Source: an uncultured Bacteroides sp. (lineage in GTDB: Bacteria; Bacteroidota; Bacteroidia; Bacteroidales; Bacteroidaceae). Taken from it: DNA of 64,000 nt. Below are positions 9,241 through 16,958 of this stretch, piece by piece. Location: positions 16,774 to 80,773 of the forward strand of contig USLU01000019.1 in assembly GCA_900555635.1 (NCBI GenBank), in the 5' to 3' direction. Positions within the stretch are counted from its first letter, which is position 1. Each line of letters starts with the position of its first letter. A model generated the notes under the pieces. The model ran no database searches and was not told the DNA's origin. It saw only the letters and a program-made list of their open reading frames with translations. A program made the position numbers and the translations under genes.

Positions 9241-9770
9241 CAGAATCCATAAGCGCAATGAATTCCTATCATGAAATGCGAGTCATGTTTACTCCATGAA
9301 TAATCTAAAGCAGGTCCTAGGTGAAAATGTTCCAAATGGATTAAATCGTAGCCTAGTTCAAAATGGGTAGAAAATTGGGCTTTACTCTTATGCTCGTGGC
9401 CGGCTTCATGGTCAGCTTCATGATTATGCTTGAGGAATGTGATGCCAGGCATAACAGCAATATTTAGTCGGTCTAATATTTGATATTTCCCTCCTACACT
9501 GATGGTCCAATGGGAACCGTGTGAGTTTACTTGCTCCAAACTACCACCTAGAGCCCAGGGACTATGAGCACCAAGAGTACGGAAATAATGTGCATGTATT
9601 CCGAATCCCCAGTTATGATGTGAAGGAGAGTAGGTTGCTCCGGGGCTGATGCCTATTTCATTTCGGGCATGGTGATGCTCTTGTGCAACTATGTAGATAG
9701 GTAGTATTAAAAATATCAGAAAGAATTTGATTCTTATGGACGAGAAAAGATATCTATAACTGAAATACAT
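9240..9770 (-). CDS. Histidine-rich outer-membrane beta-barrel protein, unknown role
   Basis: A 176-residue protein with a signal peptide (hydrophobic FFLIFLILPIYIVAQ ending near residue 30). The mature part alternates short amphipathic strands and ends in a terminal Phe, as outer-membrane beta-barrels do. I count 22 histidines, nearly all after the signal peptide, including EHHH at the mature N-terminus and a loop with DHEAGHEH near residue 120. I infer a small periplasm- or surface-facing metal-binding barrel; histidine clusters of this kind are common in zinc, nickel or copper handling, but no metal transporter is adjacent. The umuC remnant abuts its stop codon. Confidence 0.6.
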   Translation of the reverse strand: MYFSYRYLFSSIRIKFFLIFLILPIYIVAQEHHHARNEIGISPGATYSPSHHNWGFGIHAHYFRTLGAHSPWALGGSLEQVNSHGSHWTISVGGKYQILDRLNIAVMPGITFLKHNHEADHEAGHEHKSKAQFSTHFELGYDLIHLEHFHLGPALDYSWSKHDSHFMIGIHCAYGF

Positions 9771-9864
9771 CTTTTTATATAATTAGTGGTTAATACTATG
9801 ATTATTGATAATATAACATTGATAAAGCTATTCTTGTTTAGCTCGGCTTTCGATTGCTTTTTAT

Positions 9865-9872
9865 TACCTTTG
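9865..9872 (+). promoter_or_regulatory. -7 box TACCTTTG upstream of the TrmH-family gene
   Basis: TACCTTTG matches TAnnTTTG and lies 66 bases before the ATG at 9939. It falls inside a longer open frame starting at 9786, which argues that the true coding start is downstream at 9939. No good -33 partner is seen. Confidence 0.45.
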
Positions 9873-9938
9873 TGGGCGAATAGGGCTTTGAATGATGTAG
9901 TAAAAGTCATGTGTAACCCAAAATATAGAAGTAATAAT

Positions 9939-10742
9939 ATGCCTATAATCGAAATATCATCCCTTACCCATCCCGGAGTCGAGGTATTCAGTACTCTTAC
10001 TGAGGCTCAGTTGCGCAATCGTCTTGAGCCCGAAAAGGGAATTTTCATTGCAGAAAGCCCTAAGGTTATCAAAGTGGCTTTGGATGCGGGCTATGAGCCT
10101 TTAGCCCTTTTGTGTGAGCAGAAACACATCACTGGTGATGCTGCTGATATTATTAAACGTTGTGGTGATATACCTGTCTATACGGGTGATAGAGAACTGC
10201 TTGCTATGCTAACCGGGTATGTCTTGACACGTGGTGTGCTTTGCGCTATGCGTCTTCCTGTACCGAGAAGTATGGAAGAGGTATGTCAAAAAGCTCAGCG
10301 TATCGTGGTTATTGATGGAGTAGCAGATACTACCAATATCGGTGCTATTTTCCGTTCGGCTGCTGCTCTCGGCATAGATGGTGTACTGCTGACGCGTAAC
10401 TCTTGCAGTCCGTTGAATCGACGTGCAATCAGGGTATCCATGGGATCGGTCTTTCTTGTACCATGGACATGGTTGGATGGGGCTCTCGGCGATTTGAACA
10501 AATGGGGCTTCCGTACAGTTGCCATGGCACTTACTGATAATTCTATCTCTATTGATAATCCTGTTTTAGCAAGCGAGCCCAAGTTGGCTATAGTGATGGG
10601 TACCGAAGGTGATGGACTTTCGGACAAAACGATTGCCGAAGCAGATTATGTAGTCCGTATTCCAATGTCGCACGGTGTTGATTCGCTCAATGTTGCTGCT
10701 GCGTCTGCGATAGCTTTTTGGCAGCTTCGTGCTAAAAAATAG
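9939..10742 (+). CDS. TrmH/SpoU-family RNA 2'-O-methyltransferase
   Basis: A SAM-dependent SPOUT methyltransferase expected to 2'-O-methylate a ribose in rRNA or tRNA. The 267-residue protein has an N-terminal substrate-binding domain, motif 1 (DGVADTTNIGAIFRSA) with the conserved Asn and Arg, motif 2 (IVMGTEGDGLS) and motif 3 (IPMSHGVDSLNVAAA), the C-terminal knot segments. The open frame extends 51 codons further upstream, but that part is unlike the family and contains the putative promoter. The target RNA cannot be read from sequence. Confidence 0.88.
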   Translation: MPIIEISSLTHPGVEVFSTLTEAQLRNRLEPEKGIFIAESPKVIKVALDAGYEPLALLCEQKHITGDAADIIKRCGDIPVYTGDRELLAMLTGYVLTRGVLCAMRLPVPRSMEEVCQKAQRIVVIDGVADTTNIGAIFRSAAALGIDGVLLTRNSCSPLNRRAIRVSMGSVFLVPWTWLDGALGDLNKWGFRTVAMALTDNSISIDNPVLASEPKLAIVMGTEGDGLSDKTIAEADYVVRIPMSHGVDSLNVAAASAIAFWQLRAKK

Positions 10743-10822
10743 TATAATAAAGAAGTTGCTTTTTTTCTCTTAATTTTTTATGTAGGGAATATCAGGTTGT
10801 TCTAAGTTTTGTAAATAATCTT

Positions 10823-10891
10823 AAAGGTATTGGCACTCATTAATGCTGATAAATAGAAAATTTATCAGCATTAATGAGTGCCAATACCTTT
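10823..10891. terminator. Perfect 32-bp inverted repeat, likely bidirectional terminator
   Basis: Arms at 10823-10854 and 10860-10891 are perfectly complementary over 32 bases, with a 5-base loop (AGAAA). The palindrome sits between the convergent TrmH-family gene (end 10742) and the DUF1349 gene (end 10918). The outer edge of each arm reads AAAGG/CCTTT with T runs, so it can act in both directions. The length and perfection are far beyond an ordinary terminator. Confidence 0.7.
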
Positions 10892-10917
10892 TGTGAAAAC
10901 AGTTTTAATACGTTCTT

Positions 10918-11586
10918 TTATAATCCTAATCTAAAGTCTGTAATACTGTTATCCGTTAATTTTATTTCAGTAAATTGAGTGTCAATACCATCTCCTATAG
11001 GAGATTGTGAACTTAAGGCTATGTAAATTCTTTGTGGGTACTCGTTGCGATAGAGCCGGGCTAATTGCCACGTTTGTCCATCTAGTGAATAGTAGAAGCC
11101 AATACTTTTGGAGTCAGAAGATATTTTCATATATACATCTTCCTGACTGATGGAGTTATGGTTATTATCGTCTGAAGTACCGATAGTACGAACCGTAACA
11201 GCTCTGGTTATTCCTCTTTCGTCCATTTCAAAAGCGAACTTTTGCCAGAGGTCGTTATTGCAAAATAAATATATAGTTCCTGCATCATAGGTATTTTTAA
11301 ATTCTGGTTTCACTTTTGCAGTAAACGTAAATGGTTTTGTGTTGTCTATCTCTTTGAGTAATAGAGGCGCATTGGCGGTGCGTATCAAGCCGTCGGGAGC
11401 GTTAAAGAAATCAGTTTTTGCACTACTGCTAATCGTTATCGTGTCATTTTTCAGAGCATAGTTTGGCGAGTTTAAACAATGTGTAAACATACCTGCATCA
11501 CAATTTTGAATTTCTATCATAACATTTTCTTTAATTTGACTGCACCCCATCATTAATAGTGCGATAAGTGGAAGTAATTGTTTCAT
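10918..11586 (-). CDS. DUF1349 lipoprotein
   Basis: A 222-residue predicted lipoprotein: a short signal ends in MMGCS with the lipid-attached Cys at residue 15. The mature part is a concanavalin-like beta-sandwich of the DUF1349 type (pattern around FTFTAKVKPEF, DAGTIYLFCNNDLWQKFAFE and YYSLDGQTWQLARLY). DUF1349 proteins are thought to bind carbohydrate, though no catalytic residues can be assigned. It is the last gene of a minus-strand group with an acyltransferase and a Crp/Fnr regulator, 49 bases from its neighbour. Confidence 0.7.
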   Translation of the reverse strand: MKQLLPLIALLMMGCSQIKENVMIEIQNCDAGMFTHCLNSPNYALKNDTITISSSAKTDFFNAPDGLIRTANAPLLLKEIDNTKPFTFTAKVKPEFKNTYDAGTIYLFCNNDLWQKFAFEMDERGITRAVTVRTIGTSDDNNHNSISQEDVYMKISSDSKSIGFYYSLDGQTWQLARLYRNEYPQRIYIALSSQSPIGDGIDTQFTEIKLTDNSITDFRLGL

Positions 11587-11635
11587 TATTTTCTATATTT
11601 AATGTGTCATTTAAGTTGAATAGCATTAATATCTA

Positions 11636-12790
11636 TTATCCGAATATCCATTTGGAGCCTTTGGGGAATAACTTATAACATAGTGCAACGAATGTCCAAC
11701 AGATCATAAATACGATAATTGCCGTTACAGGAATCTTTAGTGATATGGGAATTGACAATACGTCTGCTATCCAGTAGCCCAATCCTACTATAAAATAGTG
11801 TACCAAATAGATGCCAAGTCCGCACTTTGTAATATTCGAGAAAATGGCAATCAATTTAGGAGAATTGATTTTCACTTGTCGAATTATTAAAAAGAAAGCG
11901 ATAGTCATTAATGCAACATTCGGTGAACAGTATAAAAAGAACAGTTCCATCTCCTGCTCTGTGCAGTTTGGATTGGCAGTTATAGCTTTAAATCCGAGAT
12001 AGGTTACTATATATCCGATAGCGAAAAGAGGTAAACTTACTGCAAGTGTCTTACTCCAGCTCCATTCTTTTGTATCCTTTGCCAAATAGTATCCTAATAA
12101 CAAATAGCCGTTAAATCCTGCAAAATAGTAGAATGTTCCGAATGTATTCCAGGCACTAAGACCGAAAAGTTCATCTGAGAAGAAGCTATAAGCATAAGGT
12201 AGGAAGAGTGTTAAAGCCCAGATGCCAAGAAAGATCTTTTTCTGCGAGACGGTTGCTTTTTCGACCCAAGCCGAAAAGAATGGCATATATAGATAAAGTC
12301 CGATGAGCATATACAGATACCACATGGGCACAGTATAAACATTAAATTGAAACGGTATAAATGCTATGTTTTTCAGTGCGTCACCAAACGATTGAGAGGC
12401 ATCGGGGGAAGCATAGGCAAAAACGTCTGCTATGATAGTCGGAGATAGTCCTAAGATGCCTGTAATCCACGGAAATAGATTGTATAGAACAGACCATACT
12501 AAAAAAGGCACTGCTATTCGAAGAAGCCTTTTTTTGTAGAAACTTCCAATGGGCATATTTACAGGAAGCAACAATAGGCCTGTAATCATTACGAACAAGG
12601 GGACACAGGGACGAAGAAACGAGCCGTAAATAGAGCCCCAAAAATTAAACTCTGGATTTGAACGTGCTTCAGGTGAAACATTAAATGGGTCTGAACAGTG
12701 AATACAAATCACCATAAAAATGGCAACAAATCGAAGCACGTCAACCCATACGATTCTGTTTGGCTGCTTAGATAGTGGATGTTGTAGCAT
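11636..12790 (-). CDS. Acyltransferase family 3 membrane protein
   Basis: A 384-residue integral membrane acyltransferase (Acyl_transf_3, as in OatA, WecH and NodX), which O-acylates a glycan or lipid-linked sugar at the inner membrane. The N-terminal signature WVDVLRFVAIFMVICIHC contains the conserved Arg and His, and about ten hydrophobic helices follow. The glycan acceptor is unknown. Lies between the Crp/Fnr gene and the DUF1349 lipoprotein on the same strand. Confidence 0.82.
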   Translation of the reverse strand: MLQHPLSKQPNRIVWVDVLRFVAIFMVICIHCSDPFNVSPEARSNPEFNFWGSIYGSFLRPCVPLFVMITGLLLLPVNMPIGSFYKKRLLRIAVPFLVWSVLYNLFPWITGILGLSPTIIADVFAYASPDASQSFGDALKNIAFIPFQFNVYTVPMWYLYMLIGLYLYMPFFSAWVEKATVSQKKIFLGIWALTLFLPYAYSFFSDELFGLSAWNTFGTFYYFAGFNGYLLLGYYLAKDTKEWSWSKTLAVSLPLFAIGYIVTYLGFKAITANPNCTEQEMELFFLYCSPNVALMTIAFFLIIRQVKINSPKLIAIFSNITKCGLGIYLVHYFIVGLGYWIADVLSIPISLKIPVTAIIVFMICWTFVALCYKLFPKGSKWIFG

Positions 12791-12870
12791 ATATGTCTTT
12801 ATTTGATTTAATTTGCAAAATTACGAAACATGCCACAAGATTTTTTTTAACTACTTAAAGAAATGGTTAT

Positions 12871-13434
12871 TCATTTCCTTAATGCACATAATGTAACGTG
12901 CGACATACCTAGATATGAGGCGATGTAACCTAAATTAACACGTTGGAATAAATCGGGATTCTTTTCGAAGAAGTCTTTATAGCGTTCTTCTGCCGACATA
13001 TACAGGCGATATATAAGTCTACGTTCCATCTCGACAAATGCTTTTTGATGTAGTATACGCAACCAGTTTGCAATATCGGTATGCTCTGCACACAGCTTTT
13101 CGAGTTCAACGATAGAAATATGATACAAAAGCGAATCTTCAAGAATTTGCACCATCTCATTCTCGTAACCTTCGGTTTTTCCATAAAAACTGTTTGTGGA
13201 ATATGTTAGTTCTCCCTCTTTGCTAAACCAAGAGGTAACCTCTTTTCCATCAATCAGGCTATAAGAACGTGCAATTCCTTTTTCAATAAAATAGATGTTA
13301 TCATTTCTTCGATTAGGCTCTATTAATATTGTCTTTTTAGGTATTTCGATAGGTTGCAAACAAGAAATTAGTTCATCCAGCACATTCTTATTAACTTTAA
13401 ATATTGCGTTTATTGATTCTATAATTTTATTCAT
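12871..13434 (-). CDS. Crp/Fnr-family transcriptional regulator
   Basis: A 187-residue regulator with an N-terminal cyclic-nucleotide-binding-like barrel (about residues 20-120, including NIYFIEKGIARSY) and a short C-terminal helix-turn-helix ending in the recognition helix YLGMSHVTLCALRK. This compact form is common in Bacteroidetes and usually lacks the residues for cAMP, so the ligand is unknown. The final helix reads TLCALRK where relatives generally have TLSRIRK, a possible divergence in DNA recognition. It may control the downstream acyltransferase genes; this is inferred from position. Confidence 0.8.
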   Translation of the reverse strand: MNKIIESINAIFKVNKNVLDELISCLQPIEIPKKTILIEPNRRNDNIYFIEKGIARSYSLIDGKEVTSWFSKEGELTYSTNSFYGKTEGYENEMVQILEDSLLYHISIVELEKLCAEHTDIANWLRILHQKAFVEMERRLIYRLYMSAEERYKDFFEKNPDLFQRVNLGYIASYLGMSHVTLCALRK

Positions 13435-13500
13435 TCATGTAATCGTTTAATCCATAATGCAAAGTTACAAAAATAGTCGAATCAACTGTATAATTGGAGA

Positions 13501-13746
13501 TTAATGAATAAATCTGTTTGGTAAGTGGTTCTTGAGTTCGAACAAGATTTTGTTCTTAGCAGTAAGGGTACTGCCATTGCCTTTAAAGGCTTGGGATTGA
13601 TTATCCCAGTCCTTGACTGGACCGGAAATATTGAGCGCTTTGGTTACTCTTGCATAACCTGTTTTGAAGATAATCATTTCGAGTTTGACCATCTTCGGGT
13701 CTTTAGGATTTGCTTTTCCTTTGATATTGATCGTAAAACATAAAAA
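13501..13746 (-). pseudogene. N-terminal remnant of a tyrosine recombinase
   Basis: The reverse strand encodes the arm-type DNA-binding start of a Bacteroidales integrase: FTINIKGKANPKDPK, then MVKLEMIIFKTGYARV, then a DWDNQSQAFK segment, ending at a stop at 13501. The catalytic domain with the Arg/His/Tyr residues is missing. This marks an old element end near the left boundary of the accessory region; no direct repeat shared with the intact integrase end was found by eye. Confidence 0.65.
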
Positions 13747-14007
13747 TAGAGTTTAGCATTCGTACGGATTATTGCTCCGGTAGTCAAAAGACCCACTAGA
13801 GCAGACTACATCAGAATAGTGCTTCCCTCCTCAAAAGGTTTAAATCACTCTAAATCCATAAATGCTAATCTCTATCAATATCTATAAAAACAGAGACTTA
13901 CATCAGCTATTGGCTACTGTTTGCCGGAAGTTGAAGTGTAATCCCAGAACATTAGTCGATCATCTAATAAGAATGCGTGAATCTCTTGTGAATTAGCTAA
14001 TAATTAA

Positions 14008-14015
14008 TATCTTTG
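14008..14015 (+). promoter_or_regulatory. -7 box TATCTTTG before DUF6808 gene
   Basis: TATCTTTG matches TAnnTTTG; CTTG at 13985-13988 lies 19 bases upstream as a partial -33 element. The start codon of the following gene is 30 bases downstream. Confidence 0.5.
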
Positions 14016-14045
14016 CATTCAGAATATTCCCGTTGATAGCCCGTA

Positions 14046-14483
14046 TTGTATGCGGTTGTCAAACTCGTTGCTTGTGTGGCGGCTTGGTTCCGTCCGGTCG
14101 ATCCGTTGCCGACAGAAGTCAGAACCGAGACAAAGATAAATACAGTAGTCCAGGTTGATACGTTGCTTATCTCGTCACCTATGGCGCCTCTATTTACCAT
14201 ACGGCTAACAGGCACTATGCATATCGGTGATACGGTTGTTCAACGTGAGCTAGCTTACTATGAAGATAGCCTTTACCGAGCATGGGTTAGTGGGTATCGT
14301 CCGAGACTGGATAGTATTGAGATATATCCGAAAACGGTTACTCATACAATCACGAATGATATCTATCTTACTATTAAGGTAAAAGATAAGCGTAGGTGGG
14401 GACTTGGCTTACAAGCTGGTTATGGTTATCCGGGAGGTTTCTATGTCGGAGCTGGGGTGAGTTATAATTTATTCATGTGGTAA
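14046..14483 (+). CDS. DUF6808-like protein of mobile elements
   Basis: A 145-residue protein with a short hydrophobic N-terminus (KLVACVAAWF) followed by a soluble part that resembles DUF6808 proteins found in Bacteroidales phages and conjugative elements: the segment YYEDSLYRAWVSGYRPRLDSI is characteristic. The C-terminus GLQAGYGYPGGFYVGAGVSYNL is glycine/aromatic rich and could insert in a membrane. Function is unknown. Relatives usually have a longer N-terminal membrane anchor, so this copy may be shortened. Confidence 0.6.
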   Translation: MYAVVKLVACVAAWFRPVDPLPTEVRTETKINTVVQVDTLLISSPMAPLFTIRLTGTMHIGDTVVQRELAYYEDSLYRAWVSGYRPRLDSIEIYPKTVTHTITNDIYLTIKVKDKRRWGLGLQAGYGYPGGFYVGAGVSYNLFMW

Positions 14484-14605
14484 GAAAGTAGAAGTTATCT
14501 TATAGCGATATGGAATGAGCTTCAGCAAAATTCGGCACTTTTTCTTCATTCGCAAAACATTTCCTGCATTCGCAAAGTTTGTTTCCCTTTATTTACTCTC
14601 TGCCC

Positions 14606-14613
14606 TATCTTTG
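14606..14613 (+). promoter_or_regulatory. -7 box TATCTTTG before small ORF and toxin-like gene
   Basis: TATCTTTG matches TAnnTTTG. A TTTG at 14578-14581 is 24 bases upstream, longer than the usual 19-20. It leaves an 80-base leader before the ATG at 14696. Confidence 0.5.
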
Positions 14614-14695
14614 TATCGTAAGCTTACAGAGATAGTTAATTTATAGGCGGGTTCCGAAAAGCCTTTGAGAGAGTAGGAAAGAAATTTTATTTATT

Positions 14696-14917
14696 ATGAA
14701 TTGTAATGTACTTATTGGTGCCCAGTCTTATCCTGGCTTTTTTATTAATCAACGAGGTACTGTTTTTGATGTACGAATGAATGGAATAAATGGGTATAAT
14801 TTTGTTATAAATTCAATGAATGCTCCAGGACAAATACAATTACCTAATGGCATTGCTCATCACTTCACGCATCTTGTTGGTTTTGATCCTAATACATTTA
14901 CTGTTAATTTTCAATAG
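14696..14917 (+). CDS. Small protein of unknown function upstream of deaminase-like gene
   Basis: A 73-residue product beginning MNCNVLIGAQSYPG with a clear promoter 83 bases upstream. I do not recognise the family. It lacks a signal peptide and membrane helix; a HHFTH cluster lies near residue 57 and the C-terminus is FDPNTFTVNFQ. A rho-independent terminator follows it, separating it from the larger gene downstream. It could be an independent small gene, a regulator of the toxin-like gene, or an immunity candidate, although immunity genes usually lie downstream. Confidence 0.45.
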   Translation: MNCNVLIGAQSYPGFFINQRGTVFDVRMNGINGYNFVINSMNAPGQIQLPNGIAHHFTHLVGFDPNTFTVNFQ

Positions 14918-14934
14918 TAAACGCTTAAAAGTAT

Positions 14935-14959
14935 AGGCAGCCCCATAAGCTGCCTTTTT
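14935..14959 (+). terminator. Rho-independent terminator after the 73-residue gene
   Basis: AGGCAGC at 14935-14941 pairs with GCTGCCT at 14949-14955 around a 7-base loop and is followed by TTTTTCC. It lies 40 bases before the next start codon, so it would limit read-through into the deaminase-like gene. Confidence 0.8.
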
Positions 14960-14998
14960 CCGTTCATATCCTTATTTCTGCCGTTTATCCATCATTTG

Positions 14999-16048
14999 AT
15001 GTCGTTCAGAAAGTTTATTTGCTTATTACTTTCCTGTTTTCTATCTTTATCCATTACATTAAATGTATATGGTATGGGAGAATATATTAGGAAACAGAGG
15101 AATCAATTTAATGCAGTTACAAATTATAGAGAATCAAAAAATAGCCAATTAAAAGGATTTGTAGATAATAGAGCCCAGACTGTTAGCCAAACAGAACTAA
15201 TTGCTTCTACTCAAAAGAAACCAAATAATACAGGATTGCATGATAATTTAAAATTAGGTATTGAGAATCAGTCAAATTATTGTTTGGATAGCGTAAAAGT
15301 ACATCAAAATGTATTAGTAATGGACTCAAAATTGCAAGTGATGAATATGTTTGGCAGTAGCATTAAGCCCATACAGAGGCTTGCCAATAAACATGGACTA
15401 ACACTAGCTCAATATAGAAAAAATGCAGGTTTTGTAACATATGGTTGGGGCAGGTTGACAGGACCAGCAATTACGACAGACCTTAATCCTGTTACCTCCA
15501 CTGGAACTGGACATGCTGAAGACCATTTGATTGCGCAGGCAAATGCTGAGATAGCTAATGCTGCTGTTGGTGCTATTATACCTGTTACCCCTGCCGTTGC
15601 CGCCGCTACTGGTAATGCTGCTGCCGCTACAATATATACAAATCTTGAGATATGGATATCTTCATCTCCTTGTAGTACTGCATTCGGTACAAGAGCTATT
15701 TCACCAACGGTATTACAGGGCTGTTTGGAAAAATTATCAACATTTGCAGCAATAAATGGAATGATAGTCAACGTTCATGCCCAGAAGCCATATCAGCCAT
15801 CAGGAGTTGGTATGAAGCGAAATAGTGTAAATGCGGCAGGTTCTGATCCTAATGTTCCACATGATTTTGATAATAGAACGGGAATTGCTATGCATTTAAC
15901 TGCTTATGTAGCACCACCAGCGTTTGCAGCGATAGGACTAGGAACAGTTGCTCAATTATCTAATAATAAGGAAGATGATGAGAGAGAACAATTACATACC
16001 GAAAAAGGAAAAAGAACAGAGGGGAAAGTTATTGTAACATTCGAATAA
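14999..16048 (+). CDS. Exported protein with DUF4157-like segment and putative deaminase toxin domain
   Basis: A 349-residue protein from the ATG at 14999; a TTG one codon earlier is also in frame. Residues 2-25 form a signal peptide (FICLLLSCFLSLSI core). Residues about 54-104 resemble the N-terminus of eCIS-delivered effectors: FVDNRAQTVSQTEL, then NTGLHDNLKLGIEN and SVKVHQN, close to the DUF4157 pattern, but the HEAWH metal site usual in DUF4157 is absent. The C-terminal half looks like a cytidine-deaminase fold: HAE at 172-174, a strand LEIWISSSPC with Cys225, helix GCLEKL with Cys242, and strand MIVNVHA. I infer a zinc-dependent nucleotide or nucleic-acid deaminase toxin. The long Cys-Cys spacing is atypical. 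No immunity gene was recognised. Confidence 0.55.
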   Translation: MSFRKFICLLLSCFLSLSITLNVYGMGEYIRKQRNQFNAVTNYRESKNSQLKGFVDNRAQTVSQTELIASTQKKPNNTGLHDNLKLGIENQSNYCLDSVKVHQNVLVMDSKLQVMNMFGSSIKPIQRLANKHGLTLAQYRKNAGFVTYGWGRLTGPAITTDLNPVTSTGTGHAEDHLIAQANAEIANAAVGAIIPVTPAVAAATGNAAAATIYTNLEIWISSSPCSTAFGTRAISPTVLQGCLEKLSTFAAINGMIVNVHAQKPYQPSGVGMKRNSVNAAGSDPNVPHDFDNRTGIAMHLTAYVAPPAFAAIGLGTVAQLSNNKEDDEREQLHTEKGKRTEGKVIVTFE

Positions 16049-16258
16049 GGAAGTGTAAAATAAACTATATCAAGTCTCATTTCTGAAAATTATTTACCTT
16101 ACTTCTTTAGAAGTGAAGCCCTGTTGTACAATATTCTCCGAAAATAGTATGCTCAAAATTGCAATATTCGGGAATAATCATATCGTTCTCGGCAACAATT
16201 CCCGCTTTCTTGGAAATTTATTACGCAAAACCGGAAATAATATACGTTTTTTAGAGAA

Positions 16259-16957
16259 TTATTCTCTCTCTAAAATCGTTTCATCCGTTGGTGCTTTCTC
16301 TCTAAAATCATTTCCGATCACATAAGCATCCATCAGTGCCGCATCATATGGTTTAAGCAGAGCGGAAATATCAGCTTTTGAAAGAGCGGATTCCAGCCAC
16401 TTTTCTTCATCCACTTTCGAAAGGATCGCCGGCATTCGATGCTTGGTGTTATGAATGTAATCGGTGAGAGGATTGGTATCCGTAGTTATGATAGAGAACG
16501 TTGTATGCTCAACTCATGTTGACTTGTCCAGCCAGATATCATATATGCCTGCCATAGAAAATATTGGTTCATCTTTTAGGTAGATATAATAGGGAATTTT
16601 CTTGCTTCCTTCATGCCGCCATTCAAAGTAACCGGTACTTGGCACGATACAGCGCTTCTTCATAATCGGTTCCCGGAACGACGGCTTTTCAAATATTGTA
16701 TCTGCTCGTGCGTTGAGCGTCATTTTCCGTATTTCCTCCACATCCTCTTCCGTTTTAGTCCAAAATGGAATAAGTCCCCAATTAAATACTTGTATCTCCT
16801 CAGAAGGAGTGATAACTGGGCATTTGGGAAAGTTGAAAGCATTCACGTGATATTGCTCATTGATAATATCTTGGGCGATTTCGATAATGTCTGACTTACG
16901 ACCATATCGGGCCGCTAATTTCACCGCTTTTGCACTCATGGAGTTATGAAAACACAT
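16259..16957 (-). pseudogene. SRAP (YedK/HMCES-like) abasic-site protein gene with internal stop
   Basis: SRAP proteins crosslink to abasic sites in single-stranded DNA through Cys2. The frame starts MCFHNSMS, giving Cys2, and contains NARADTIFEKPSFREPI and the TGYFEWR motif, but an in-frame TGA at 16514-16516 ends it after 147 residues. Translation resumes in the same frame with VEHTTFSIITTDTNP and the conserved KHRMP motif to a stop at 16259, 232 residues in all, the family's normal length. A single GGA-to-TGA change would explain it. The conserved His lies after the stop, so the short product is probably inactive. It starts one base after the umuC stop, in one operon with umuDC. Confidence 0.85.
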
Positions 16958-16958
16958 A

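Noticed and set aside
9786..9938. 51-codon N-terminal extension of the TrmH-family protein
   Set aside because: It contains the TACCTTTG promoter box and does not resemble the family's N-terminus.
16113..16325. Forward ORF of 70 codons downstream of the deaminase-like gene as an immunity gene
   Set aside because: Its second half is antisense to the SRAP C-terminus, there is no promoter or leader, and its composition is unlike a protein gene.
16514..16516. The in-frame TGA of the SRAP gene as a selenocysteine codon
   Set aside because: SRAP proteins have Gly at this point (STG), no SECIS-like element is evident, and a GGA-to-TGA change explains it simply.
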